Of a stretch of DNA of 64,000 bases, positions 17,594 through 26,612 are shown piece after piece. The translations under genes and the position numbers were made by a program. This stretch comes from Streptomyces sp. CB02959 (lineage in GTDB: Bacteria > Actinomycetota > Actinomycetes > Streptomycetales > Streptomycetaceae): positions 108,257-172,256 of the forward strand of contig NZ_NNBP01000023.1 in NCBI RefSeq assembly GCF_002803155.1. The letters are read 5' to 3'. Position 1 is the stretch's first letter. Every line of letters begins with the position of its first letter. The notes under the pieces were generated by a model. The model was not told the origin of the DNA. It saw only the letters and a program-made list of their open reading frames with translations, and made no database searches.

Positions 17594-20419
17594 CTAGCCG
17601 TTGAGCAGGTCGGCGAGTTGGGTGCGGGAGCCGATGCCGAGTTTGGGGAACGCCCGGTAGAGGTGGTGCCCCACCGTGCGCGGGCTCAGGAGCAGCTGGG
17701 TGGCGATCTCCCGGTTGGTCGCGCCGGTCGCGGCGAGCCGCACCACCTCGCGCTCCTGCGGACTCAGCCGCGCGATCGGCGAGTCCGCGGCGAGCGCCGG
17801 GTCGTGGTGCCCGCCGGCCGCCCGCAGTTCGGTCCGGGCCCGCCGCACCCACGGCCGCGCGCCCACTCGGTCGAAGCGCTCCAGCGCGGCGCGCAGCCGG
17901 TCGCGTGCGTCGAGCTTGCGGCGCTGCCGGCGCAGCCACTCGCCATAGAGCAGCTCGGTGCGGGCCCGTTCGAAGCCGTCGTCGGCCGGGTGCAGGTCGA
18001 GGGCGGCGAGGTAGTGCTCCTCGGCCCGGGTATCCGGTCCGATCAGGGCCCGGCAACGGCGGGACTGCGCGCCGATCGCGGGCTGCCGGAGGGCGTCCGC
18101 GCAGGCCGCGAGGGCCTCCGCGGGTGCCTGCGCCCGCTCCGGGCGGCCGGCCCGCACGGCGGCCTCGACCAGGTCGGGCAGCAGGTGGCGGGCCATCAGC
18201 GGGTGACCGGCCGCATCCCGCGCCGCCGCCAGCCGGTCCAGCGCCCGCTGGCCCTGCCCGGAGCCGAGGTCGAGCAGGCCCAGCGCCCAACGCGCGTCGG
18301 AGGTGCCCCGGCCGACGCCTCGCGGGCGGGTGTACTCCAGGGCCCGGTCGGCGAGTTCACGGGTGCGGTCCTCCTCGCCGCGGGCGGCGGCCAGCACGGC
18401 GAGCAGGGCGCGCAAATGGGCGACGCGGTGGTGGAGGTCGTAGTAGTCGGCGAGCCGGAGCGCCTCGGTGGCGTGCGACCGGGCGTCGTCGCGCCGGCCG
18501 AGCGCGAGCTCCACCTGGGCGAGCAGGTGCAGCGTGGTGGGCAGCCAGCCGCCGACGCCGCGGTCGCGGCAGTGCGCCACGGCGGCGGAGGCGACCCGGT
18601 GCGCGGTCGCGTGGTCGGCGAGCAGGTGGCAGTAGTGCCCGGTCATCAGCCGGTCCATCAGGCTGACTTCGGTGCGGTCGCAGGCGGCCACCAGCTCCGC
18701 GAGCGGCTGCCGCGCGTTGCTCACAGCGGAGGCAGCGGAGGCAGCGGAGGCAGCGGAGACAGCGGAGACAGTGGGGACAGCGGAGGCAGCAGGGGCAGCG
18801 GAGACGCCGTCCGCGGCCGCATCCCCGTCCGCGGCCGCATCCCCGTCCTCGCGCCGGGTCGCCGCCGTATCGGCGAAGGCGTGCGACGGCACCGCGAGGA
18901 CCGGCAGAGCGGGCGCGCGGGCCGCGATCTGGGCGATCAGCGCCGCGTCCCCCGTGGCGAACGCCGCGTGCACCGCGTCCGTCAGCAGTACGGGGAGCTT
19001 GTCGGGGCGCTCGGCGGCGGTCGCGTCCGCGCCCTCGGCGAGGATCCGGGCGGCCCGCGCCGGGCTGCCGAAACCGAGCTCGACCACGGCCCGTACCCGG
19101 GCGAAGTCCGCCGCCATGCCGGGGTCCTGCAGCGGCTGCGGCACCTGGTCGGCGAGGGCGCCGCAGCGCTCGTCCTGTCCGGCCTCGCTGGCCCGCTGCG
19201 CCGCGCCGATCAGACGCCTCGCCCGCAGCGCCGGGTCGGCGGTCAGCTGCGCGGCCCGCTCGTAGGCGGCGGAGGCCGACGCCATCGCCTGCCGGCTGCC
19301 CGCCCACTCGGCGACCCGCTCCAGCTCCGCGGCCACCCGCTCGTCCGGCCCGGTCGCCGCCGCGGCCAGGTGCCAGGCCCGGCGGTGCGCGTGCCCGGCA
19401 CCGTCCAGCGTCTCCGCCAGCGCCCGGTGCGCCGCGATCCGCTCCGCGAGCGGCGCGCCCCGGTAGGCGGCGAACCGGACCAGCGGATGCCGGAAGCGCA
19501 GCCCCGCGCCGGAGACGGCCAGCAGCCCGGCCCGCTCGGCGGGCGCCAGATCGTCGACCGACCCCCCGGTCCGGGCCGCCGCCGTCAGCACCGCGGCCAG
19601 GTCCCCGGTGTCGTCCGCGGCGGCCACCGCGAGGATCCGACGAGTGGCCTCGGGCAGCCGGTGGATCCGCTCGGCGAGCGCCTCCTGCAGCCGGCTCGGC
19701 AGCGCCGACGGCGCCTCCGGCAGCGCCAGCGGCCCCAGTTGACCGGACCGCTGCGCCGGGGTGAGCGCCGCGGACAGCTCCCGCAGCGCCAGCGGATTGC
19801 CGTGCGCCTGGTCGATGATCCGCTCGGCGACGGGCGGCGCGAGCCCGGGCAGCAGCGCCGCGGCCGCGGTCCGGTCGATGCCGGTGACGTGCAGCCTGGG
19901 CAGCGCCCGCGCCGTGCCGCCGGGCGAGTCGCCGCGGGCGGCGAAGAGCATCGCGACGCCCTCGGCGCGCAGTCTGCGGGCGGCGAACGCCAGCACGTCC
20001 ACGGACGGCTGGTCCAGCCACTGCACGTCGTCGACGAGGCACAGCAGGGGCATGTCGGCGGCGGCCTCGGCGAGGACGGACAGCGCGGCGAGGGCGACGG
20101 TCAGCCGGTCCCGCACCGGCGCGTCGACGAGGCCGAAGACCGAGCGCAGCGCCTGGGCCTGCGGGGCGGGCAGCCGGTCGAGCACCTGAAGGACCGGCAG
20201 GAACAGCTGGTGCAGCCCGCTGAAGCCCAGCTCCATCTCGGACTCGATGCCCTCGACGCGCAGCACCCGCAGGCCCTGCGCGCGGGCGGCGGCATGGTCG
20301 AGGAGCGCGGTCTTGCCGATGCCGGCCTCGCCGTGCAGCAGCAGGGCGCCGCTCTCGCCGCGCAGGGCGTCGTCGAGCATCAACTCGATCCGCCGCAGCT
20401 CCGCGTCGCGCCCCTGCAT
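17594..20419 (-). CDS. LAL-type (large ATP-binding LuxR) transcriptional regulator
   Basis: The 941-residue protein begins MQGRDAELRRIELML, the standard LAL start, with Walker A in LHGEAGIGKTALLDHA and Walker B in LLCLVDDVQWLD. A long helical, TPR-like middle follows. The C-terminus is a LuxR helix-turn-helix (LSPQEREVVRLAATGATNRE, then IATQLLLSPRTVGHHLYRAF). Such proteins are ATP-dependent activators, often of secondary-metabolite or sugar genes. I chose ATG 20419 because a G-run ribosome site precedes it; a GTG at 20473 extends the frame by 18 residues without a ribosome site. Residues around 560-600 contain a low-complexity Ala/Ser insert. No biosynthetic cluster lies beside it, so its target is unknown. 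Confidence 0.9.
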   Translation of the reverse strand: MQGRDAELRRIELMLDDALRGESGALLLHGEAGIGKTALLDHAAARAQGLRVLRVEGIESEMELGFSGLHQLFLPVLQVLDRLPAPQAQALRSVFGLVDAPVRDRLTVALAALSVLAEAAADMPLLCLVDDVQWLDQPSVDVLAFAARRLRAEGVAMLFAARGDSPGGTARALPRLHVTGIDRTAAAALLPGLAPPVAERIIDQAHGNPLALRELSAALTPAQRSGQLGPLALPEAPSALPSRLQEALAERIHRLPEATRRILAVAAADDTGDLAAVLTAAARTGGSVDDLAPAERAGLLAVSGAGLRFRHPLVRFAAYRGAPLAERIAAHRALAETLDGAGHAHRRAWHLAAAATGPDERVAAELERVAEWAGSRQAMASASAAYERAAQLTADPALRARRLIGAAQRASEAGQDERCGALADQVPQPLQDPGMAADFARVRAVVELGFGSPARAARILAEGADATAAERPDKLPVLLTDAVHAAFATGDAALIAQIAARAPALPVLAVPSHAFADTAATRREDGDAAADGDAAADGVSAAPAASAVPTVSAVSAASAASAASAVSNARQPLAELVAACDRTEVSLMDRLMTGHYCHLLADHATAHRVASAAVAHCRDRGVGGWLPTTLHLLAQVELALGRRDDARSHATEALRLADYYDLHHRVAHLRALLAVLAAARGEEDRTRELADRALEYTRPRGVGRGTSDARWALGLLDLGSGQGQRALDRLAAARDAAGHPLMARHLLPDLVEAAVRAGRPERAQAPAEALAACADALRQPAIGAQSRRCRALIGPDTRAEEHYLAALDLHPADDGFERARTELLYGEWLRRQRRKLDARDRLRAALERFDRVGARPWVRRARTELRAAGGHHDPALAADSPIARLSPQEREVVRLAATGATNREIATQLLLSPRTVGHHLYRAFPKLGIGSRTQLADLLNG
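18721..18855 (-). repeat. Coding tandem repeats in the LAL regulator gene
   Basis: A 9-bp unit close to GCGGAGGCA is repeated from about 18727 to 18800, coding a run of Ala-Ser/Ala-Val. It is followed by two copies of an 18-bp unit starting CGTCCGCGGCCGCATCCC that code (DGDAAA). All units are multiples of three, so copy-number change would keep the frame. They form a flexible linker in the middle of the protein. Confidence 0.75.
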
Positions 20420-20540
20420 CCGTGCCCCCCGGATCCGCCAACCCGGCCACCGTCGGGCCTCGTTGATCGTCACGGTACGCGGACCGGGCGGGACGGACCG
20501 GGGACGGACCCGAGGGCGGTGACCGCCGTGCCCACGGCGC

Positions 20541-21494
20541 TCACTCCCGCTCGGCCACCGGCGCCGACCAGATCATCCGGATCTCCTTGGTCCGGTAGCC
20601 GGCCCGGGCGAAGGCCGCCGCCATCGGCGCGTTCCCGGTGTCGGTGGTGGCGCTGATCAGCTCGGCGCCCGCCTCCGCATGGCGCCGGGTGACCTCGGCG
20701 AGCAGGTCGTCCACATAGCCGCGGCCGCGGAACTCGGGCAGCACGCCGAGGAATCCGACGTTCCGGGCGTAAGGCGTCGCGGAGGGGATCACCAGTCCGG
20801 CGAGCCGCCCGTCGGGGCCGTACGCCAGCCGCCACCACTCCCGCTCGCCCGGGCAGCCGAGGTAGAACTCCAACTCCTCCCGGGCGGCCGCCGCGACGCC
20901 CATCGCGGCGACGTTCCGACGGGTCTCGTCGTCCAGGCTGCCGACCGCGATCCGCTGGAACATCCCGAGGAACTCCTCGTCGGAGGCCGGGGCGAAGCTC
21001 AGCCGGCTGTCGCCCCCCGGCGGCGCATCGCCGCTGGTCCACTCCAGCTGCAGCCGCTCCACCTCATGGCCGAGGCCGGCGGCCCGCGCGGCGGTCCGGC
21101 GCCAGGCCACCGCGTCCGCCGCCGCCGGGTCGTCGCGCCAACCGACCGGCAGCGTCAAGTTGTACAGCGGCGGCTTCGGCGCGCCCGCGGCGGCGAACGC
21201 CCGCAGCCCGGCGGTGAGCAGCCGGGCCGCCACCCGGGCCCGGTCGCCGGCCCCGGGGTCGACGTGCAGGCAGTCCAGGGCTGCCGGGTGGGCGCTGTCC
21301 GCCCGGCCCCACCACAGGGCGCGGGCCAGCAGCCGGCCGTCGTCGTCCTCGGCGATCCAGGTCCACTCCGGCCGGTACATCCCCTGCCCGAGCTCGTCCC
21401 GGTAGCGGTCGGCGTCGATCCAGCCGACGGGTTCGGTGACCGTCACCGCGGCGACGCGGTCGACCTCGGCGCGGGTCGTGGGTCGAAACAGCAT
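20541..21494 (-). CDS. GNAT-family N-acetyltransferase
   Basis: The 317-residue protein has its acetyl-CoA-binding motif near the C-terminus: NVGFLGVLPEFRGRGYVDDL, with the R/Q-x-x-G-x-G/A pyrophosphate loop, then AGAELISATTDTGNAPMAAA and FARAGYRT. The N-terminal half is a degenerate second GNAT-like domain (WTWIAEDDDGRLLARALWW). The frame is open further upstream, but ATG 21494 has AGGAGC eight bases before it. It is eight bases downstream of the DHFR-like gene stop on the same strand, so the two are probably cotranscribed. The substrate is unknown; small-molecule or antibiotic acetylation are both possible. Confidence 0.87.
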   Translation of the reverse strand: MLFRPTTRAEVDRVAAVTVTEPVGWIDADRYRDELGQGMYRPEWTWIAEDDDGRLLARALWWGRADSAHPAALDCLHVDPGAGDRARVAARLLTAGLRAFAAAGAPKPPLYNLTLPVGWRDDPAAADAVAWRRTAARAAGLGHEVERLQLEWTSGDAPPGGDSRLSFAPASDEEFLGMFQRIAVGSLDDETRRNVAAMGVAAAAREELEFYLGCPGEREWWRLAYGPDGRLAGLVIPSATPYARNVGFLGVLPEFRGRGYVDDLLAEVTRRHAEAGAELISATTDTGNAPMAAAFARAGYRTKEIRMIWSAPVAERE

Positions 21495-21502
21495 CGGTGC
21501 TC

Positions 21503-22072
21503 CTAGCGTCGGACGTAACTGGTCAGGGTGGTGCCGGTGAGGAAGACCCGGGAGTCGCGGAGCAGCCATTCGCCGGGGGCGAAGGGGGCGCGGAACAGCG
21601 GGATGCCGCTGCCGAACACCACCGGGTAGCGCTTCACCACCAGTTCGTCGATCTCGCCCAGCAGCTGCCCGGCGAGGCTCGCCCCGCCGCACAGCCAGAT
21701 GCCCGCGCCCGGCTGCCGCTTGAGGCCGCGGACGAACTCCACCGGGTCCCCCGAGACCACCTCCACCTCGGGGTCGGTCCGGGGCAGGGTGGAGGAGAAG
21801 ACGTACTGCCGCAGGTGCGGATAGGGGCTGGTCACGCCGATCCGCAGGGCGGGCTCGTAGGTGGCACGGCCCATCAGGACCGTGTCGAAGACCTTGTTGG
21901 CCACATCGACGAGACCCAGCGCCTCACGGGCATGGCCGGGAATCGTCTCGGGGTACTCGGTGAGGATCGCGTCCTTCAGGTCGCCGTCGAAGCCGGAGGA
22001 GTCGGTCTCCCCGTCCGGTCCGGCGATGAAGCCGTCGAGGCTGCAGCCGATGTAGTAGGTGAGCCGGCGCAT
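21503..22072 (-). CDS. Dihydrofolate-reductase-fold protein (RibD C-terminal type)
   Basis: The 189-residue protein belongs to the RibD-C/DHFR-like family of small NADPH-binding reductases. Visible features are the strand start RRLTYYIGCSLDGFIAGPDG, the VLMGRATYE motif, YVFSSTL and the pyrophosphate-binding GIWLCGGASLAGQLL, with VFGSGIPLF near the end. It is not the housekeeping DHFR. The start codon precedes the family strand directly. The GNAT gene follows after eight bases. Its physiological substrate is not known for this subgroup. Confidence 0.88.
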   Translation of the reverse strand: MRRLTYYIGCSLDGFIAGPDGETDSSGFDGDLKDAILTEYPETIPGHAREALGLVDVANKVFDTVLMGRATYEPALRIGVTSPYPHLRQYVFSSTLPRTDPEVEVVSGDPVEFVRGLKRQPGAGIWLCGGASLAGQLLGEIDELVVKRYPVVFGSGIPLFRAPFAPGEWLLRDSRVFLTGTTLTSYVRR

Positions 22073-22216
22073 GGGCCGCCTTTCGCTTGTGGCCGGGTGA
22101 CCGTCGGGCCGCGGGCGACCGACGAGGACGGTCCGAACCTAGGCCGCGGTCACCGCCCCGGGCATCGGTCACGGTGACCCAATGTGCCGGTCCTACCTGC
22201 CGACCCTGCAATGCGG

Positions 22217-22480
22217 TCAGTGTCGAACGATCGCGAGGAATTCCGTGAGGGCTGTCGCGACGGCGTCGGGGGCTTCCGCAGGCAGCAGGTGGCCGGCGCC
22301 AGGAACGGTCGCCAGGGCCGCGTGAGGGATGTAGGGCAGCAGGTGCTCGCGCAAGACCTGCGGCGGCTCCACCACGTCGTTCTCTGCGGCCAGCACGGTC
22401 ACCGGGACCTCGATGTCCCGTACCGCGCGGGTGATGTCCTGTGCGATCCCGTGCCGGGGCCACTCGTGCCTGGCCTCGGG
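22217..22480 (-). pseudogene. Alpha/beta hydrolase, C-terminal remnant
   Basis: The last 80 residues of this reverse-strand frame are a convincing hydrolase end: IEVPVTVLAAENDVVEPPQV carries the acid aspartate, and ATVPGAGHLLPAEAPDAVAT carries the catalytic histidine. Upstream, from about 22480, the frame loses similarity and the opposite strand becomes coding-like. No nucleophile serine elbow (GxSxG) or cap is present. A near-perfect inverted repeat, GCCTCGGGCCCCGAGGC, lies at about 22471-22487, at the point where similarity ends. The gene is therefore a 3' fragment, perhaps produced by a small inversion. Confidence 0.65.
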
Positions 22481-22489
22481 CCCCGAGGC

Positions 22490-22721
22490 GAGACTGCTCG
22501 GCAGCCCCCACGTGGTGGAGAAGGCGCGTGAATGGGTCGTCACGGTCATGAACATGGAAGAGTTCCTGCGCGACCAGCCAACTCGCAGTCCCGAGGTCTG
22601 GTCGGCCATGCTCACGCAGCAGCGCGCGGCGCGGGAGGGGTACTACGCGGCTGTCCGGCGCGACCTCGCACTTCCGCCGGGCCACTCCGGGGAGTGGAGC
22701 CGGCCCGTGCCTCATGAGTGA
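22490..22721 (+). other. Opposite-strand coding-like fragment next to the hydrolase remnant
   Basis: In this frame the sequence reads VVEKAREWVVTVMNMEEFLR, then PEVWSAMLTQQRAAREGYYA, and runs to a stop at 22721. It is helix-rich and compositionally protein-like, while the other frames here are not. It has no convincing start or ribosome site. It may be another piece of the broken hydrolase gene, flipped by inversion, or a fragment of an unrelated gene. I do not recognise its family. Confidence 0.35.
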
Positions 22722-22904
22722 GGCAACCGGCCGAGGAACTCGCCAACTCCATTCATCCCGCCCCTCGTTCGTCCCGACGAGCCTCCGCCGCACAGGCCGC
22801 GGTCTGACGGGCTGCCCCGCCGTTGGTCTCGGGGCGTGCCTGGCCTGGGGGTTCGGCTGACTGGTGCTTCAGACATCGCAGGAAGGCCCGTTACTCGTAC
22901 CGGT

Positions 22905-23564
22905 TTACTCGTACCGGTACTTCAGCGAGTCCGCCTCAGCCTGCACGATGTCGGCGATCGTCAGCTCCGGCATCCGCAGTTGGGCCAGCGTCACCTCGGC
23001 CGAGGCCGGCTGGGCGTCCGCCGGCAGCCACTGCTCCGGCTTCCAGGCCGCGCTGCGCAGCAGCGACTTGGGGCAGTGCGGGTAGACCTCCTCGATCCCC
23101 AGCACGATCGCACTGGCCGGCGGCTTGCCCACGGCGGTCAGCTGCGACAGCAGTTCCGGGCGGGTGGAGACGCAGGCCCGGCCGTTCACCCTGAGCGTCG
23201 TGGTGCGCCCCGGGATGACGAACAGCAGCCCGGCCCGTCCGGTGGCGACGATGTTCTGCAGGCTGTCCAGACGCTTGTTGCCGGTCGCGTCCGGTATCGC
23301 CACCGTCCGTGAGTCCAGGACGGCGACGAACCCGGCGGGGCCGCCGCGCGGGGAGACGTCGCAGTTGCCCTCGGCGTCCGCGCTGGCGACCAGGACCAGT
23401 GATGAGCAGCCGATCAACCGCCGGGTCTGCTCGGTGAGTTCGCTCATCTGCTTCCGCACGGCCGCGTCGCTGGGGGCTTCGTAGGCCCGACGCAGCGCCT
23501 CTTGGTCGGTCACGGCGTCGAGGCGGAGGGAGTCGAAGGCACTGCCGGCAAGGGGTGTTGTCAT
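22905..23564 (-). CDS. PPOX-class flavoprotein, MSMEG_1061-like
   Basis: The 219-residue protein has the split-barrel FMN-binding fold of the pyridoxamine-phosphate-oxidase superfamily. Key stretches are LIGCSSLVLVASADAEGNCD, VSPRGGPAGFV, TVAIPDATGNKRLDSLQNIV and GRAGLLFVIPGRTTTLRVNG. The C-terminal region EEVYPHCPKSLLRSAAWKPE is typical of the MSMEG_1061 subgroup and sets it apart from PdxH. It would bind FMN or F420 and act on an unknown substrate. The start at 23564 is a reverse-strand ATG. The gene is divergent from the GlxA-type regulator with about 185 bp between starts. Confidence 0.88.
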   Translation of the reverse strand: MTTPLAGSAFDSLRLDAVTDQEALRRAYEAPSDAAVRKQMSELTEQTRRLIGCSSLVLVASADAEGNCDVSPRGGPAGFVAVLDSRTVAIPDATGNKRLDSLQNIVATGRAGLLFVIPGRTTTLRVNGRACVSTRPELLSQLTAVGKPPASAIVLGIEEVYPHCPKSLLRSAAWKPEQWLPADAQPASAEVTLAQLRMPELTIADIVQAEADSLKYRYE

Positions 23565-23749
23565 CCTCCGACCCTAATTGCTGCCGACCGCAGGGGCCGG
23601 CAGCCCCGTGGTTGCCGACCGGGCGCTCCGTCATGCTCCGACCGGCGGGATGCCGGTCCGGCTCCGCCGCTCTGTGCGCTCTCCGGCATGGCGCGAAGCG
23701 TGGGGTGTGCGTCGTTGACGCCACCGGCGTCGGATCACAGGGTGGAGGG

Positions 23750-24721
23750 GTGAAGCAGCGCCGCATCGTCTTCGTCGTCTTCGAGGGTTTCCAGCCGCTG
23801 GACCTCTTCGGCCCCCACGAGGTGTTCCAGCACGCCGACAAGCTCACCGGCGGATACACCTGCCAGGTCACGGCACCGCTCCCGGGCCCGGTACGGTCCG
23901 GCAGCGGCGTTCCGGTACACGCCTCCTACGGTGTGGCCGATCTGGACCCCACGGGGATCGACACGTTGGTGGTGGCCGGCGGCGACGGCATCGACCAAGC
24001 CCGGCACGATCCGACACTGACACGTTGGATTGCCACCGCGGGGGCCACCGCTCGGCGCGTCACCTCGGTGTGCAGCGGGGTGTTCCTGCTGGCCGCCGCC
24101 GGACTGCTGCACGGGCGGAGGGTGACCACTCACTGGGCGCGCGAGGCGCAGCTCGTCCGGGAGCATCCCGAACTGGTCGTCGACTGCGATCCGATCTTCC
24201 TCAGGGACGGGCGGGTGTGGACGTCGGCCGGGGTGACCGCGGGCATGGACCTCGCACTCGCCTTGGTGGAGGACGACTTGGGCCGGGAGGTCGCCCATGC
24301 CGTCGCCCAGGAGATGGTGTTGTTCCTGCGCCGCCCGGGCAGCCAGTCGCAGTTCAGCGTGGCGTTGTGGTCCGCACAGCCCGCCAGCGACCCCCTGCGC
24401 GCCGCGGTCACGGCGATCCACGCCGATCCCGGTGCCCGGCACGGCATCAACGATCTCGCTTCGCACGCCGGTCTGAGTCCCCGCCATCTCCAGCGCCGGT
24501 TCACGGCCGAACTCGGCGTCCCGCCCGCGACGTATGTCGAGGGCGTACGCATCGAGGCCGCCAAGCGGGCGCTCGCCGAGAGCGCCCACCCCGTCGAGAC
24601 CATCGCGCGTCGGTACGGCTTCGGCACCGCGGAGACGCTGCGCCGCGCCTTCCACCGGCAGCTGGGCGTTGCACCGTCCGACTACCGCGACCGATTCCGA
24701 TCCACCAAGGAGCACCTATGA
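23750..24721 (+). CDS. GlxA/FtrA-type regulator: DJ-1/PfpI domain plus AraC helix-turn-helix
   Basis: The 323-residue protein has an N-terminal DJ-1/PfpI (class I amidotransferase-like) domain with the nucleophile-elbow cysteine in RVTSVCSGVFLLAAAG. A C-terminal AraC/XylS DNA-binding domain follows, with its two helix-turn-helix units: NDLASHAGLSPRHLQRRFTA and VETIARRYGFGTAETLRRAF. The amidotransferase fold is used as a sensor in this family. The start is uncertain: GTG 23750 gives the family N-terminus KQRRIVFVVFEGFQPLDLFG, but GGAGG lies only one base upstream. Its stop overlaps the ATG of the next gene as ATGA, so the regulator and the DJ-1 enzyme are coupled. Confidence 0.9.
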   Translation: MKQRRIVFVVFEGFQPLDLFGPHEVFQHADKLTGGYTCQVTAPLPGPVRSGSGVPVHASYGVADLDPTGIDTLVVAGGDGIDQARHDPTLTRWIATAGATARRVTSVCSGVFLLAAAGLLHGRRVTTHWAREAQLVREHPELVVDCDPIFLRDGRVWTSAGVTAGMDLALALVEDDLGREVAHAVAQEMVLFLRRPGSQSQFSVALWSAQPASDPLRAAVTAIHADPGARHGINDLASHAGLSPRHLQRRFTAELGVPPATYVEGVRIEAAKRALAESAHPVETIARRYGFGTAETLRRAFHRQLGVAPSDYRDRFRSTKEHL

Positions 24722-25359
24722 CCACCTACGGGATTCTGATCTTCGACGGAGCGGAGGAGCTGGACTTCACCGGGCCGTGGGAGGTGTTCACCGCCTCCTC
24801 GATGCTGCGCGAACACGCCGACACCGCGCTCCTCATCGCCGAACACTCCGACGCCGTCCGCTGCAGCAAGGGCATGCGGGTCCTGCCGGACCACACCCCG
24901 GACGACCATCCGCCGCTGGACGTCCTGCTGGTCCCGGGCGGCAACGGGACCCGCCGCGAAGTGTCCAACCCCGTGCTCATCGACTGGATCCGCACCACCG
25001 CCGCCAACACCGCCTGGACCACCAGCGTGTGCACCGGGGCCCTGCTGCTGCACGAGGCAGGCCCGGCCCGCGGCCGAAGGGTCGCGACCCACCGCCCGTT
25101 CGAGGACACCCTCCAGGCCCGGGGCGACATCACCGTGGTCCGCGACGCCCGCTACGTCGTCGACGGGAACCTCATCACCAGCCAGGGCGTCTCGGCCGGA
25201 ATCGACATGTCCCTGTGGCTCATCGGCCGCCTCCACGGCCGCGACCACGCCCGCGCCGTCCGCCAGTACATCCAGTACGAGCCAGCCCCGCCCTACCTCG
25301 CGGACGAGCCCCTCGCCACAGGAGAGGAAACCGCCCCAGCTGCCCCGTCTGACAACTGA
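24718..25359 (+). CDS. DJ-1/PfpI-family enzyme, isonitrile-hydratase-like
   Basis: The 213-residue protein is a stand-alone DJ-1/PfpI domain. It starts TYGILIFDGAEELDFTGPWE, has the VLLVPGGNGTRREV strand and carries the nucleophile-elbow cysteine in TTSVCTGALLLHEAG. The later DGNLITSQGVSAGIDMSLWL segment, with T-S-x-G, is typical of isonitrile hydratases and related thiol enzymes. AAGGAGCACC precedes the ATG, which overlaps the regulator stop by four bases. The coupled GlxA-type regulator probably controls it. The isonitrile activity is a family-level guess; other DJ-1 enzymes act on glyoxals. Confidence 0.85.
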   Translation: MTTYGILIFDGAEELDFTGPWEVFTASSMLREHADTALLIAEHSDAVRCSKGMRVLPDHTPDDHPPLDVLLVPGGNGTRREVSNPVLIDWIRTTAANTAWTTSVCTGALLLHEAGPARGRRVATHRPFEDTLQARGDITVVRDARYVVDGNLITSQGVSAGIDMSLWLIGRLHGRDHARAVRQYIQYEPAPPYLADEPLATGEETAPAAPSDN

Positions 25360-25629
25360 CACTTCCGTCCTACGTCGAGGGGGACAGTCGACCCGACTGC
25401 TGGGCGGAGATGCCGGCGGAACACCCCCCATCCGACCGACGACGACTGCGAGGGCGCAGCGCGCCGGCTGATCGGCAGTGCCGCAGCGGAGTTCGGCAGC
25501 GACCGTCGTCTCCCGGCAACTCCCGACGAAATGATCCGCAAGGTGCTCGGGTGGCTTCGTGGGTGCTGACATCACTCGCCCCACCAGGGCCGATTCTCTA
25601 TTCTGGTCATCGACTGAAGGAGGCGGCAG
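25360..25629 (+). other. Gap with a possible C-terminal gene remnant
   Basis: One forward frame from about 25438 to the stop at 25569 reads DDDCEGAARRLIGSAAAEFG and ends VLGWLRGC. It looks protein-like but has no start and no recognisable family. It may be the tail of a lost gene. The last 60 bp before 25630 hold the ribosome site GGAGG of the MOSC gene. Confidence 0.3.
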
Positions 25630-26508
25630 ATGGCCGACGTCGTAGAGCTGATCTGCTACCCCGTCAAGGGGTGCGCGGGCACGTCCATGAGTGATGCGCT
25701 GCTCACGCCGGCGGGCCTCGAACACGACCGCACCTTCATGGTCATCAGCGAGGACGGGGTCTTCCGCACCCAGCGCCGCCACCCCCGCCTCGCCCTGGTC
25801 CGGCCCACCGTCAGCGCCGACGGCAGCCGGCTCACGCTCGACTCGGCCGACACAACGAGCGGTTACGGCACGGTGCGCCTCGATGTCACCACGTCCGCGC
25901 CGCGCCGCGACGTCGACCTGTTCGGTGTCACCTTCCAGGGAATCGACCAGGGCGACGAAGTCGCCGCCTGGCTCTCGGAGTTCCTCGGCACCCCCAGCCG
26001 CCTGGTCCGCGTGCCGCCGGAGCACGACAGGATCGCCGACGGCTGGACCCCCGGCCCCTCCGGCTACGCCGACAGCAGCGCCGTACACCTGCTGTCCCGC
26101 TCGTCCCTCGCCCTCCTCAACCGGCGGATCGCGGAGCAAGGCACCCCGCCCATGCCCATGAATCGCTTCCGCCCGAACATCGTCGTCGACGGCGGCTTCG
26201 GCCAAGGCCATCGTGGTGACGACGGGGACTGGGCGGCCGTACCGCACATCGAGGACCGCGCACGCCGCATCGGCATCGGCGAAGCCGAACTGGGCTATGC
26301 CAAGCTCGCGGTGCGCTGCGCGGTCACCCTGGTCGATCAGGAGGCCGGGGTACGGCAGCGGCGGGAACCGCTGCGTACGCTCGCAGGCTACCGGCGAGCG
26401 GCGAGTGGAGGCGTGGTGTTCGGCGCGAAGTTCTCCGTGGTGCGGCCGGGGAAGCTGTCTGTCGGCGATGAGGTGGTCGTCCACGAGTGGGGCGACGCCG
26501 AACTGTGA
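25630..26508 (+). CDS. MOSC-domain protein with MOSC N-terminal beta-barrel
   Basis: The 292-residue protein starts ADVVELICYPVKGCAGTSMS, the MOSC_N barrel, with GLEHDRTFMVISEDG. The catalytic MOSC domain follows, with FRPNIVVDGG and the conserved cysteine in LAVRCAVTLVDQEAGVRQRR. Family members bind the molybdenum cofactor and reduce N-hydroxylated compounds or carry sulfur. The ATG has GGAGGCGGCAG upstream. No molybdoenzyme gene lies nearby, so the physiological substrate is open. Confidence 0.9.
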   Translation: MADVVELICYPVKGCAGTSMSDALLTPAGLEHDRTFMVISEDGVFRTQRRHPRLALVRPTVSADGSRLTLDSADTTSGYGTVRLDVTTSAPRRDVDLFGVTFQGIDQGDEVAAWLSEFLGTPSRLVRVPPEHDRIADGWTPGPSGYADSSAVHLLSRSSLALLNRRIAEQGTPPMPMNRFRPNIVVDGGFGQGHRGDDGDWAAVPHIEDRARRIGIGEAELGYAKLAVRCAVTLVDQEAGVRQRREPLRTLAGYRRAASGGVVFGAKFSVVRPGKLSVGDEVVVHEWGDAEL

Positions 26509-26612
26509 GAACCCCTACGGCGACGACATCTTCGGTCCCACAACGGGCTGCAAGTGGCGGCGGCAACTGCCGCCGCTCTTCGGCCCGTCCGGGCCGGCCA
26601 CCGGCGTGAGAC

